Assembly: GCA_022760475.1 (NCBI GenBank)
Contig: JALEFZ010000052.1
Coordinates: 62,001 to 126,000, forward strand
Source of the DNA: Bacteroidia bacterium
Lineage (GTDB): Bacteria > Bacteroidota > Bacteroidia > J057
Direction of reading: 5' to 3'
Length of the DNA stretch: 64,000 nucleotides
In this document: positions 35,426 to 44,191 of the stretch, one piece after another
How the letters are laid out: the number at the start of each line of letters is the position of its first letter
How positions within the stretch are numbered: the first letter of the stretch is position 1
The notes under the pieces: generated by a model
Told to the model about the DNA's origin: nothing
What the model saw: the letters and a program-made list of their open reading frames with translations, nothing else
Databases searched by the model: none
Program-made: the position numbers and the translations under genes

Positions 35426-35986
35426 TTATCCAAACGAAAACCACACATTTGCAGCTCCATTCCTGGAGGCGAGCTCCAGATAATTGGAAAAATTTCGTAA
35501 ATCCTGGCCCAGGTTATTGCCAATATATCCATCTCCGGGATTGTCCTCAAAATTTGAAAAGTACTTGCCCATTCGTCCTTTTTCACTGGCTGGTCTCTCC
35601 AGTCTGTCGGGAAGATCTGGGATTGCCTTGAGTTTTTTCTGTAGGGCCTCTACGAGTTCTTTTACATCAGAAATGTTATTATCCAATTTCAGTCTCTTTC
35701 TTTGGGCATCCCTTAATATAGCCTGACGTTCCTCCTCTGTTTTAGCATGAGGCAATCGGAATTCCAATTCCTCTTCAGGATCATCCATCATCGTGTAAAA
35801 CAGCGAGATATCCAGACCTGTAAGTTTCCCTATCTGATCCAGTTCTGGTACCCCCTCTTCAATTCCATGAATCCTCATGAGAAGCCAACAAAAAGTACGG
35901 CTCAAAGAACTTTCACAATCCTCATAAGCTGGATCATTAAGGATTTCATTTGTTTTGTCAGAAGAGAGAATTACATCTAGTCCCAT
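35426..35986 (-). CDS. Hypothetical protein
   Basis: A 186-residue, acidic, soluble protein starting at an ATG. The N-terminal half reads MGLDVILSSDKTNEILND, with EDCESSLSRTFCWLLMRIHG; the C-terminal part has a charged helical region (AKTEEERQAILRDAQRKRLK) and ends in a glycine/asparagine-rich tail with WFSFG. The family is not recognised. It stands alone between the CHAP gene and a PD40 lipoprotein. Confidence 0.55.
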   Translation of the reverse strand: MGLDVILSSDKTNEILNDPAYEDCESSLSRTFCWLLMRIHGIEEGVPELDQIGKLTGLDISLFYTMMDDPEEELEFRLPHAKTEEERQAILRDAQRKRLKLDNNISDVKELVEALQKKLKAIPDLPDRLERPASEKGRMGKYFSNFEDNPGDGYIGNNLGQDLRNFSNYLELASRNGAANVWFSFG

Positions 35987-36023
35987 CTTTGTACCCTTGG
36001 CTTACTTTGAATAGAGATTTATT

Positions 36024-36911
36024 CTATTCTCTAAGTTCAGCAAATATCTCTGTACTCACCCAATAAATATCCTTGTTGCTGGTATAGAAGAAATATTTTC
36101 CATCTGAAGTCACATAAGGGCATAACTCATGTCCAGCGGTATTGATCTCATTGCCCATGTTCCTGGCTTTTGTCCAGTTTCCATTTTCATCCTTAAAACT
36201 GATGTATAAATCTCCCCGCCCCAGTCCATCTCTGCGAGTTGAGCAGAAGATCAGGTATCTTTCGTTGGGATCTACAAATACATCGGCCTCATATTGAGGG
36301 GTATTGATGGCGCTGCCAAGGGCAACAGCTTGCTGAAATTTGCCATTGACCATCTTAGAATAATAAATGTCGTGATTATTGCCAGCTTTATCTGATGAAA
36401 AGTACATCGTCCCGTTTGCTGTGAAAGAGATGTAATATTCTTCGCTTTCTGTGTTGATATTAGGGCCTGCATTGATGGGGTTAGACCATCCCTTGGCTGT
36501 CTTTTCCACATACCAAATGTCGTAATCCTTGATGGCTCCTACCCCATCCAATGCTCTTTTGGAAATGAAATACAGGCGTTTTTCATCGGGAGATAAAAAG
36601 GGATCATTGTAGCCATATCGCTCATGAGAAAGGATGACCTTGGGAGCAGTCCAACTTTCTCCTTCCAATTTTGAATGCCTGATTTCTTCCTTTCCATCTA
36701 TAACCACCGCGTAAAAAAATTCTGTTCCAGCCTTGTTGAAGACCGAGCCAAATTCATATTCATCATCTTTTGAAATGAGACCGGGTGCAAATACTTCTGG
36801 TTTTACGCTAGGAGGGCTTTGTTTGAGGTATTTCAATTTGTCATCGACATGGAGTCCACAACTAAGCATAACAAGTGCAAATAGAAATAATAAGATTTTG
36901 GATTTAGCCAT
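36024..36911 (-). CDS. Lipoprotein with PD40 (TolB-type) beta-propeller repeats
   Basis: A 295-residue lipoprotein (signal LFLFALVMLSC, lipid Cys18). Successive blades show the WD40-like/PD40 pattern: FGSVFNKAGTEFFYAV, DPFLSPDEKRLYFISK, YISFTANGTMYFSSDK, ADVFVDPNERYLIFCS, LCPYVTSDGKYFFYTS. DIWYVEK, DIYYSKM, DLYISFK and DIYWVS mark the blade ends. Propellers of this type act in protein binding at the outer membrane, for example with OmpA-family proteins; no such partner is adjacent. Confidence 0.82.
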   Translation of the reverse strand: MAKSKILLFLFALVMLSCGLHVDDKLKYLKQSPPSVKPEVFAPGLISKDDEYEFGSVFNKAGTEFFYAVVIDGKEEIRHSKLEGESWTAPKVILSHERYGYNDPFLSPDEKRLYFISKRALDGVGAIKDYDIWYVEKTAKGWSNPINAGPNINTESEEYYISFTANGTMYFSSDKAGNNHDIYYSKMVNGKFQQAVALGSAINTPQYEADVFVDPNERYLIFCSTRRDGLGRGDLYISFKDENGNWTKARNMGNEINTAGHELCPYVTSDGKYFFYTSNKDIYWVSTEIFAELRE

Positions 36912-36997
36912 TTTAAGTTAGGTTTTGATCGGATATTAAATTACACAAAAGACCTCTACCCTTTTCCATAAGAGGCATTTCGATCTTGCTGAATCAA

Positions 36998-37032
36998 CAA
37001 AAATTGCCCCCAATGCATCGCACCAGGGGCAA
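36998..37032 (-). terminator. Intrinsic terminator for the ABM lipoprotein gene
   Basis: On the minus strand GCCCC and GGGGGC pair around a loop, and T-rich sequence follows (the A-tract on the + strand at 36998-37003). It lies 22 bp after the stop of the gene ending at 37054. Confidence 0.7.
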
Positions 37033-37053
37033 AACAGAAATACCTCCACTATA

Positions 37054-37815
37054 CTACTTCACCGAATTCACGTACTGGATGCTTACAATTTCAAAGGTTG
37101 AGAAATAATCCTTGGCAAGCTGGGATTGATTCACAGTTTCGTTGGCCTTGTCAAAGGCATTCTTATCCTGGTAAACTGTCATCCCAGCAGTCAAATTATC
37201 TCCTGAACCACTCATGACAATCTCAAATTCGTAGCTAGCTGATACCCCCTCTACCTGATTTAGGGCTTCGATGTATCCCTTCCTCGCAGTTTGGAAGGCT
37301 GCCATGTTCTCAGGTTTCACCCTTCTAACCGCCATCTCAACTATATTTCCGGCTTCTTTTCCTAAGGTGGACAAGTCAAACTCGCCTTCGACAGGCTTGA
37401 GGGTGGCAAATGCCAACATATCGAACTCTGCAAAAAAGGCCTTCGCTTTCTCAGAATTGCTATGTTTCTGGCTGGCAGCATAGAACGCCTCCTGGGAATC
37501 CCAGGCGGTCATGCCTACAAAAACAGGCTTTTCATTTTGAGGAATGTTGTAGAAGGCCTTGAATTCTCTGTCTACGCTCACGCCTTCACTAGAGAGCCAA
37601 ATATTGATGAAGCCTGCTCTAGCTTCCTCAAACTGGGAAAGTTCATTCTTCACCTGCCTGATAGCAATTTCATAAACTTTATTGTCTTCCTGCATGATTT
37701 CTATTTTTGGGGATGATTGCTCAGGAGTTTTCTCTGCTGAACCGGTATTTGTACCACAAGCAGCGATAAAGCCAGCGAGCAAGACAAAACTCCAAGATTT
37801 GATGATGGATTTCAT
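37054..37815 (-). CDS. Lipoprotein with two ABM-like (dimeric alpha-beta barrel) domains
   Basis: A 253-residue lipoprotein (signal WSFVLLAGFIAAC, lipid Cys). It holds two copies of a ferredoxin-like antibiotic-biosynthesis-monooxygenase (ABM)-type domain, each with a first strand (VYEIAIRQVK, VEMAVRRVK), a helix (FEEARAGFINIW, FQTARKGYIEAL) and a late strand (FVGMTAWDSQEAF, TAGMTVYQDKNAF). The next gene upstream has the same pair at its N-terminus, so they are paralogues. Start chosen at the ATG at 37815; an upstream TTG at 37827 adds four residues. Only one base separates it from that gene's stop, so the two are translated together. Confidence 0.75.
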   Translation of the reverse strand: MKSIIKSWSFVLLAGFIAACGTNTGSAEKTPEQSSPKIEIMQEDNKVYEIAIRQVKNELSQFEEARAGFINIWLSSEGVSVDREFKAFYNIPQNEKPVFVGMTAWDSQEAFYAASQKHSNSEKAKAFFAEFDMLAFATLKPVEGEFDLSTLGKEAGNIVEMAVRRVKPENMAAFQTARKGYIEALNQVEGVSASYEFEIVMSGSGDNLTAGMTVYQDKNAFDKANETVNQSQLAKDYFSTFEIVSIQYVNSVK

Positions 37816-37816
37816 T

Positions 37817-39748
37817 CTAGTTTTCAATGATTAGTTTGGAATGTCCTTGCTGGCCATTTTTCAAATAAGCGTGGAGCAAATAGACCCCATTTTCAAGGTT
37901 CTTAACTGAAAGGGTTTCATATTTGGAGTTGAGGACAAAAGTCTTCACCAACCTACCATCTACGGCATAAAGCTCAACTTTTTCGAAAGCCACATCAGCT
38001 TTTGATCTGATTTTAAACTTCTTACGGGTAGGATTTGGGAAAATATTAAGTTCTACACTGCCAGTGTTTAGATCCAGCACAGAGGTGGATATGTCATTTA
38101 CAGCAAATGTTTTTACACAGAATGGATTGGAAGATGGAACAAAATTTACTCCAAATGGAACCCCAAACTGGGACTCATTGACATACAAGTAATCCTGCCC
38201 ATTGAAATCGGAAAAGTAAACCCCAGAACAGTCATTGATATTTTCGATGTAGTTAGCATTGCTGCCTGTGATCGAATCGCTCAACTCCACTCGGTGAACG
38301 ATCCCTCTCCATCCCGGGGTGAATACATCATTCTCAGCATAGAAGATGGTATTGCTTCCAGCCCAGGTCATGCCATCTGCAAGTACAGCTCCCGAGCCAT
38401 CCACTGCGGTTGTACCTGTCAAGTTCACTTCCACTGCAGTGGCTGCCGTCCCATCAGCATTTTGAGGGACGAACCAAAGGACACCTGCATGAGCGACATA
38501 GAAACCATCTTCCTGATTCCAAACCATGCCGCCAGTTCCAAAACTTCCATCTGTCCACTGGCTATCGTCCGCCCAGGTCGTTACGGCATCGGTATTTGGA
38601 TCGATTTTAATGATCCTGGTATCAGGTCCAATGTCTCCGACGAAGTAGTTTCCATCACTGTCAATGTCAATGGAATTGCCCACACAGCCAATAGGTAGAT
38701 CCCAAGTATTCAGGAGATTTCCCGTTGCCAAATCATAGGCATTTACCTTACCAGCGCGCGCATTGGCTGGGTTGAAATCATAGAACCTGTTGGCGATAGA
38801 AAGCAGGCGATTGTTCGCAACGTCAACTCGAAGTCCCCAGGCTGAACTGAATGAATCTGAAGCAGCCGGAACAAAAGTGCTCAGCTCACCCGTGCTGAGA
38901 TTTTTCCTTGAAATAGCGCCATTGAAATAATTTGAGGTGTAGAGAAATCCATTGTACTCAGTCACATCCTCCGGAAAAGCAGCTTCTCCAATGTCTTGAC
39001 AAGCAGGGTCAAGGGTCCCCTTCAAAGGGTTGTGAATCGCACCATATACATTGATGGGGTAGTTTTGTAGGAATCCAGTGGCCAGATAGGCATTGATGAA
39101 AGTTGTATCAGCGTTGACTGCCGAGTAACTCTGTGCGTCCTTGTAGACCGTCATGCCGACGACCACATTAGAATCAGATAGAGACCGCCACTGAACCTCT
39201 CTCACGAAATTATCTTGAGCTGCCAATACAGCCAGGTAAGCATCTCTTTTCTGCTCATAATCAGCCTGATCGAAGTTTGGATACTGAGCGATGTCTCTGA
39301 CCGCCACTTCCCATACTTGTCCGGTACCAAGATTGGCAAAGTCTGCGAGGTCAAGCTGTTCCGTACTATCCAATGGCTGTAAAACCTGGAATGAGATAAA
39401 ATCAAAAGTAGCAAAAAAGTCATTGGCAACCTGGCCACTCGTAGCCGTACCAATAGTTTGAAAGGTCTGGAAATCAGCAAAAGAGGTCAATCCGACGAAT
39501 ACACTGTCTACAGGAAGACCTGAATTGGTGAATTCGAAGAAAGGCTGGAATTCTCTGTCGGTAAGGGTACCAGACTCAGCCTCCAATAGGGCTACGTAGG
39601 CATCTCTTTTGGCTTTAAAATCATCTATATCCTGTCCTGCTTTGACCCTTCTTATGGGGAGAACAAAGACATTATCTGTGGAAACTTGTGCCAATACATT
39701 TTCTTGAAATAAGAAAAGCAGGGATAAGGTAATTACTAAAATTCGCAT
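37817..39748 (-). CDS. T9SS-sorted protein with paired ABM-like domains and an SMP-30-like propeller
   Basis: A 643-residue exported protein (signal ending NVLAQ, residue 21). Residues 25-235 hold two ABM-like domains (VFVLPIRRVKAGQDIDDF, VWEVAVRDIAQYPNFDQ) alike to those of the adjacent lipoprotein. Residues 240-540 form a propeller of the NHL/SMP-30 kind (GFLYTSNYFNGAISRKNLS, NSIDIDSDGNYFVGD, GGMVWNQEDGFYVAHAG). The C-terminal 75 residues are a type IX sorting domain (VELNIFPNPTRKKFKI, ending GQQGHSKLIIEN). A secreted enzyme or binder of small molecules is inferred from the fold. It lies between the AraC gene and the lipoprotein gene, all leftward. Confidence 0.82.
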   Translation of the reverse strand: MRILVITLSLLFLFQENVLAQVSTDNVFVLPIRRVKAGQDIDDFKAKRDAYVALLEAESGTLTDREFQPFFEFTNSGLPVDSVFVGLTSFADFQTFQTIGTATSGQVANDFFATFDFISFQVLQPLDSTEQLDLADFANLGTGQVWEVAVRDIAQYPNFDQADYEQKRDAYLAVLAAQDNFVREVQWRSLSDSNVVVGMTVYKDAQSYSAVNADTTFINAYLATGFLQNYPINVYGAIHNPLKGTLDPACQDIGEAAFPEDVTEYNGFLYTSNYFNGAISRKNLSTGELSTFVPAASDSFSSAWGLRVDVANNRLLSIANRFYDFNPANARAGKVNAYDLATGNLLNTWDLPIGCVGNSIDIDSDGNYFVGDIGPDTRIIKIDPNTDAVTTWADDSQWTDGSFGTGGMVWNQEDGFYVAHAGVLWFVPQNADGTAATAVEVNLTGTTAVDGSGAVLADGMTWAGSNTIFYAENDVFTPGWRGIVHRVELSDSITGSNANYIENINDCSGVYFSDFNGQDYLYVNESQFGVPFGVNFVPSSNPFCVKTFAVNDISTSVLDLNTGSVELNIFPNPTRKKFKIRSKADVAFEKVELYAVDGRLVKTFVLNSKYETLSVKNLENGVYLLHAYLKNGQQGHSKLIIEN

Positions 39749-39835
39749 GGAAATCTAATTTTGCGTTAAAGGATTGTTGCAAATTTCGATCAACCCATGC
39801 TGGCTTAGAATGCACAAAAATGACAAAGTGATGCA

Positions 39836-40690
39836 CTATTCTGCATATGTTTCCCTGAATTGCTCAGGACTCTTTCCAGTTCGGTTTTTAAAAATTCGTG
39901 AAAAGTAATATTGGCTTTCATAGCCCAATTCAAAGGCGAGTTCTTTGATCGACTTCCCACTGAAAGAGAGTTCGCGTTTGGCTTCAAGGATAATCCGATC
40001 AATGATAAAATTGGCCGCAGTTTGACCCGTAATCAGTTTTACTGCCTCATTCAGCTTTCTCTTGGTCATGTTGAGCTTTTCAGCATAAAAATCCAACTTG
40101 TTCTGTTGAGTGAAGGAATTCTCAACCAATTGGACAAAATTTTGGAAAGGCCCCCGATATTTTACAAAAGACTGACTTTCAGGCAAACTCTGCATCAAAC
40201 CTTCTAGTTTATTCAGCAAGGCCAACATTAAGTTTTGAAGGATGAAGGTTTGATTTTGATTTTCCCCCTCTGCCTGTTCTAGCATCAACAATTCAAAATA
40301 TGGTATAATCTGATTGGCCACCTCTGGTTTCATGTCAATCAATAACTTCCTAAGGGCTACCGCATAATCCATCAAACCATCCAACAAACGCTTCTGTGCG
40401 TTGGAAAAAAAATCATTTTTAAAAAGGATGGTATAACCTGACATGTGGATGATTTCTTTTTCCCAATGCACAGCACCTTCAGGAATCAACATTACCTGAT
40501 TTGAAGTGATGTGGTAATCCTCAAAATCAATTTCCTGTAAACTTGTTCCTTCCTGGATAAAAAAAATAGCGTGAAAATCATGTCGATGGCGGTTGGGCGT
40601 CTTATTTCTAGGCAAGTCCTCAGGTTTATATTTTATGATTTCAATATTGAGTTTCTTACCATCAGACCGATGGAATTCAACTGTTTCCAT
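39836..40690 (-). CDS. AraC-family transcriptional regulator
   Basis: A 284-residue regulator. The N-terminal cupin-like domain carries NRHRHDFHAIFFIQEGTSLQEID and MLIPEGAVHWEKE, as in sensors of small effectors. The C-terminal 100 residues contain the two AraC helix-turn-helices (DFYAEKLNMTKRKLNEAVKLITGQTAANFI and IKELAFELGYESQYYFSRIFKNRTGKSPEQFRETY). It lies immediately upstream of the T9SS/ABM genes in the same direction (gap 87 bp), so it probably activates them. A pair of ATACATATG direct repeats lies before its start. Confidence 0.92.
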   Translation of the reverse strand: METVEFHRSDGKKLNIEIIKYKPEDLPRNKTPNRHRHDFHAIFFIQEGTSLQEIDFEDYHITSNQVMLIPEGAVHWEKEIIHMSGYTILFKNDFFSNAQKRLLDGLMDYAVALRKLLIDMKPEVANQIIPYFELLMLEQAEGENQNQTFILQNLMLALLNKLEGLMQSLPESQSFVKYRGPFQNFVQLVENSFTQQNKLDFYAEKLNMTKRKLNEAVKLITGQTAANFIIDRIILEAKRELSFSGKSIKELAFELGYESQYYFSRIFKNRTGKSPEQFRETYAE

Positions 40691-40703
40691 TTTCTAAAGT
40701 TTG

Positions 40704-40746
40704 ATACATATGATGGGAATTCAATTACATCCCTAAAATACATATG
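40704..40746. promoter_or_regulatory. Direct-repeat candidate operator before the AraC gene
   Basis: ATACATATG occurs at 40704-40712 and 40738-40746, 34 bp start to start, which is close to three helical turns and therefore puts both on one DNA face. The second copy lies inside the perfect palindrome TACATATGTA. AraC proteins often bind such spaced direct repeats and regulate themselves; the match is inferred. Confidence 0.35.
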
Positions 40747-40954
40747 TACTCCAAATAGAACAATCTTAAGGGTATTCCTCTGTCAAGTAGGAAAGCAAGA
40801 ACCTACACAGTTACCAATGTATCCTTGCCACAAATCCAGATTCGTCGGGACTTAACTAGTTACAAGCATTGACCAACCGAATATTTATTTTTTTTATCAA
40901 TACATCCGCTCTTAACCTTTTACCCAATACTGATCAATGCTTTATTGAGTTTTT

Positions 40955-42778
40955 TTAATCAACAATTTTTGCAGTCAAACCCCCATGTCCCTTCCCATCT
41001 TTCAAGAGGTCTTTCTGTGCAGTTCTCGGATTTGCTGTCCAGTAGCCATCGACAATAAACTTATACAAGTACTTCCCTTTAGGTAGGTCAATTTTACATT
41101 CCCACCCTCTTTCGGTTTTGTAAAGTAGGGTACCAAACATGTTCCAATTGTTGAAATCGCCTACCAAGGACACCTTTTTGGCATCTTTGTAACCCTCAAG
41201 TTCAAAGGTAGTATTGCCTTTTTGGCTTGGAATGGGAGAATTAAATTTCTTCCGAGGCAATTGGCCATCTTCCTGGGCAATCTGAAAAGCCAAATAAGCC
41301 ACCAACTTTGCATTGTATTTCTGATCATTTAATGGGACATATTCATACACATCCATGTTGGTGTGGTGAATGGCAGTCATGTAATCCAGGGGGTCCTGGA
41401 TAAACTGAAAGGCTGGTACATTGAAATAATCAAAGAGTTCATGGTCAGTCTGATTGGCATTTTGAAGGGTTAAGGTCTTACTCTTCTCAAATGGCTGAAG
41501 GTACCTGGCAAAAAATGGCTCTATGGCTTCATTTCCATTTAAGTAAATGCCCCTGATCATACCTGCCCCATTGTCAAGATTAAGGTAAGCGGCAATTTTC
41601 TCATTTTCGGACTTATACATCCCATTTTCAAAATCACCTACATACTCACCTACATATTTCCTTGAACCGGAAAATACCTGCTCCTCTCCTCCCCAAAGCA
41701 CCATCCTGATTGTTCTTCTGGGTTTTAAACCCGACTTTTTAATGAGCCTTAAGGCTTCCATTAACACGACACAATTCGAGGCATTGTCTACTGCCCCTGT
41801 TCCGGCATGCCAGCTATCCAAATGCCCTCCAATGATGACCAGTTCATCCTTCAATTTATCGTCTGTCCCTTCAATTTCAGCAATCAGGTTCACATTGTAC
41901 GCCGGAACTTCGTAGAACTTTGTTTCAAGTCTTAACTTGATTTTGGGTGTAATCCCAAGATCCATCATTCGGATAATCCTCCCAAAGTGTTCATTACTCA
42001 TGACAAAGGAGGGCAAGGGTTTCAAATCTCCAATTTTGTTGAATGATGGAACGGTTCTATTTCCATCTGCATGGAGGATGCCATAAGGAAAATTGCTGGG
42101 TTCCACGACTGCAACTACGCCCTCCTTTTCACAGAAGGATAAAAAATCTGTCCGTACCTTCTTCACCCTGGCTCGGTATTCAAATACGTCCTTGGTTGAC
42201 CTACGGCTATGGTAACCAATAATGACCTCATTGGGATCGGGATTGGAGGCAGCCCTGGCAAGCGTATGCTCATCCAATCGGCTGGACATGGGACGCTGGA
42301 CATTACCTACCTGACGGTAATAACCCTTGAGCATAATTATTTTGCCCCTGAGTTTACCCTTCAATCCGTAGACTTCCCTGAAGCTGTTCACAAGAAGCGG
42401 CTCCCCTTCCTGGCTACCCTTACTAGACTTTGAAAATGCCAGGGGATAAGCGCTTAATGGGGCATAATGAGGCTTTGAGAACTCCATGCTAAATCCCTCT
42501 AACTCCCAGCCTACATAATTTTCATCAAAAGATTGAAGACGAACATTAGCAACGCCCCATTTCTTCAATTCTTTCTCTGCCCATAAGACCGAGTTATAAT
42601 ACTTGGGTGTTCCCATCATCCTGGGCCCATAAACATCTGATAGATAAACCAGCGAGTTTTGAATAGAAGAACTGCTATCTGAAATGCTTTCCAGCTTTTG
42701 GAGGATTTCCTGGTTTGACTGGCTAAAAGAAAATAAAGAGGCGAAGAGCAGCAATAGAAAGGCAGAAAAGACTTTCAT
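40955..42778 (-). CDS. M28 family metallopeptidase with C-terminal glycogen-binding-like domain
   Basis: A 607-residue exported protein with a signal peptide ending LFSFSQ (residue 20). The M28 catalytic domain shows the zinc ligands in order: GGHLDSWHAGTGAVDNASN (His and bridging Asp), WGGEEQVFSGSRKY (Glu-Glu pair), LNLDNGAG and TDHELFDYF (late His). A PA-like insert precedes it. The last 85 residues read FELEGYKDAKKVSLVGDFNNWN, GWECKIDLPKGKYLYKFIVDG: an AMPK/CBM48-type glycogen-binding beta-sandwich. An exported aminopeptidase is expected; attaching a glycogen-binding-like module to M28 is unusual. Confidence 0.88.
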   Translation of the reverse strand: MKVFSAFLLLLFASLFSFSQSNQEILQKLESISDSSSSIQNSLVYLSDVYGPRMMGTPKYYNSVLWAEKELKKWGVANVRLQSFDENYVGWELEGFSMEFSKPHYAPLSAYPLAFSKSSKGSQEGEPLLVNSFREVYGLKGKLRGKIIMLKGYYRQVGNVQRPMSSRLDEHTLARAASNPDPNEVIIGYHSRRSTKDVFEYRARVKKVRTDFLSFCEKEGVVAVVEPSNFPYGILHADGNRTVPSFNKIGDLKPLPSFVMSNEHFGRIIRMMDLGITPKIKLRLETKFYEVPAYNVNLIAEIEGTDDKLKDELVIIGGHLDSWHAGTGAVDNASNCVVLMEALRLIKKSGLKPRRTIRMVLWGGEEQVFSGSRKYVGEYVGDFENGMYKSENEKIAAYLNLDNGAGMIRGIYLNGNEAIEPFFARYLQPFEKSKTLTLQNANQTDHELFDYFNVPAFQFIQDPLDYMTAIHHTNMDVYEYVPLNDQKYNAKLVAYLAFQIAQEDGQLPRKKFNSPIPSQKGNTTFELEGYKDAKKVSLVGDFNNWNMFGTLLYKTERGWECKIDLPKGKYLYKFIVDGYWTANPRTAQKDLLKDGKGHGGLTAKIVD

Positions 42779-42883
42779 TCTTTATCTGGTTGATGTGATT
42801 TGCTAATTGTACCTGCTTTCTCTGGCTTGATGGAGTAGGAAAATCCCCACAATTAGCAACCCAAAGCTGAGCAAAGACAGCAA

Positions 42884-43357
42884 TCAATTTAACAATTCTC
42901 TCCATCGATTGGATTCTGCAAATTGCTTAATGACTTCGTTTCTCTTTTTTAGCAGCTTTTCCATGTAATTTTTAAGGAATAAGAAATCTGCAAATTTTCC
43001 AAGGATTCCCAATGGTGAGCTATAATCAAAGACATCTACCATCAAGACCTGCCCTTCCATCTGTTTAAAAATATGCTCATGCTTAAAGCTATCGAATATC
43101 CCTTTTTCCATTTCATCAACGAAGTAGTAAGGCTTATCGAAGGCTGTAATTCTGGAAGTGAGTTTTTGATAAATACCAAAGTGTCGAGCTCGCCAGCTTA
43201 CCGACTCCCCTAATTCTATCAAGCCAGAAGTAACTCCTGCAATGGCTTCTTCATAGGTATGCTGAGTAGATATCTTATGAAGGTCAATGCTCCTGGATAG
43301 GTCAAAAACAACTTCAATGCTAGCCTTGATTGGTGTTTGGAGTTCTATGGTTGGCAT
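42884..43357 (-). CDS. SRPBCC-family (START-like) protein
   Basis: A 157-residue cytoplasmic protein with the START/SRPBCC layout: a first strand (IELQTPIKASIEVVFDLS), middle strands (GESVSWRARHFGIYQKLTSRITAF), and the long C-terminal helix (LKNYMEKLLKKRNEVIKQFAE). This type is sometimes annotated as a cell-division inhibitor SulA-like protein in Bacteroidota, with little support; it is more likely a ligand-binding pocket protein. Its start overlaps the end of the membrane-protein gene before it by 38 bp, so the two are coupled. Confidence 0.8.
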   Translation of the reverse strand: MPTIELQTPIKASIEVVFDLSRSIDLHKISTQHTYEEAIAGVTSGLIELGESVSWRARHFGIYQKLTSRITAFDKPYYFVDEMEKGIFDSFKHEHIFKQMEGQVLMVDVFDYSSPLGILGKFADFLFLKNYMEKLLKKRNEVIKQFAESNRWRELLN

Positions 43358-43829
43358 AGTTTATCTCATTATCCAGCTTCTTTAAGAATCTATTCATTAA
43401 AAATAGTCCAAATCCCATTAATAGTACTGCCTTTAGCAACAGAGGCAGCATCAGTTCCATTTCAAAATAGCCTCTACCTATCCCTCCACCTATCCAATCA
43501 GGCAATAAAGAAATCATAACAAGAATATAGCTGATGATAATCGCAGAACCAGTTTTTGCCAACAATAAATAATGATTGAAATTCTTAACTCCAGGTGTAT
43601 TCTCCCCCCTTCTTTGATAGTATTTGTTGAAAAACAGGATTTCCTGAATCAATCCAAGCGTCCATGCAGATGAAATTACTACTACAAAAGAGGTAAAGCC
43701 ATCTCTAGTAGCAATTAAGACAAGTCTCATCATTCCCAAAAACAGGATAATTCCTGGGACGAAATTGAGGATAAAGCCTTTCATCAGGTATTCATTGATG
43801 AAGTTTGCAGTGTTTTCTTTGGTGATCAT
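43320..43829 (-). CDS. Integral membrane protein of unknown function
   Basis: A 169-residue protein with four likely transmembrane helices (ILNFVPGIILFLGMMRLVLIA, SFVVVISSAWTLGLIQEILFF, LAKTGSAIIISYILVMISLL, MELMLPLLLKAVLLMGFGLFLM). No family recognised. It starts at an ATG and overlaps the SRPBCC gene, which suggests that the two function together at the inner membrane. Confidence 0.7.
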   Translation of the reverse strand: MITKENTANFINEYLMKGFILNFVPGIILFLGMMRLVLIATRDGFTSFVVVISSAWTLGLIQEILFFNKYYQRRGENTPGVKNFNHYLLLAKTGSAIIISYILVMISLLPDWIGGGIGRGYFEMELMLPLLLKAVLLMGFGLFLMNRFLKKLDNEINYANHRTPNTNQG

Positions 43830-44191
43830 TGAAGTGTTTTCTGTTGTCTAAATAAATGGTAAAATATAAGTTATTTTTATGCTTCGAACCTGAATCTCTC
43901 AGCATAAGATAGTCTTTTTTCTCCACCGTTTTGAAGAGAGTTGCAGTAAAATAGCCTGTATCAGGAATATACATATGGTCTCAATCCTTGAAGTAATAGT
44001 CTGAAGCCCTTCCTCCACCATTGCAATCATAGTTGATGTCATAATTTGAGATTTTCGCACTTATTTCATGCTTATATCTGATTATTCCTTCGAACTCCTT
44101 TTAACCCACATATCCCCAAAATGAAATAATTGATATTTAAGTTTTTAAATCACAATCTAAATTTATAAACTTAGATCAAGAAAATTATCCT
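43830..44191. other. Divergent intergenic region before the BlaI gene
   Basis: Between the leftward membrane-protein gene and the BlaI-like gene. A 60-codon leftward frame (43974-43792, MYIPDTGYFTATLF) overlaps the start of the membrane-protein gene and is probably a remnant or chance. The right end is AT-rich and holds a 22-bp imperfect palindrome listed separately. Confidence 0.5.
44155..44176. promoter_or_regulatory. Near-perfect 22-bp palindrome, candidate BlaI operator
   Basis: Half-sites ATCTAAATTTA and TAAACTTAGAT match in 20 of 22 positions when folded. It ends 15 bp before the BlaI-like ATG, where an autoregulating repressor would block transcription. The BlaI family binds short dyads in its own promoter; the sequence is seen, the binding inferred. 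Confidence 0.55.

Noticed and set aside
40934..40955. TCAAT-GCTTT-ATTGA followed by a T-run on the + strand.
   Set aside because: No rightward gene ends there and the stem is only five pairs.
43792..43974. Short leftward frame (MYIPDTGYF) before the membrane-protein gene.
   Set aside because: It overlaps the start of the better-supported gene and has no family; kept only as a note in the intergenic entry.
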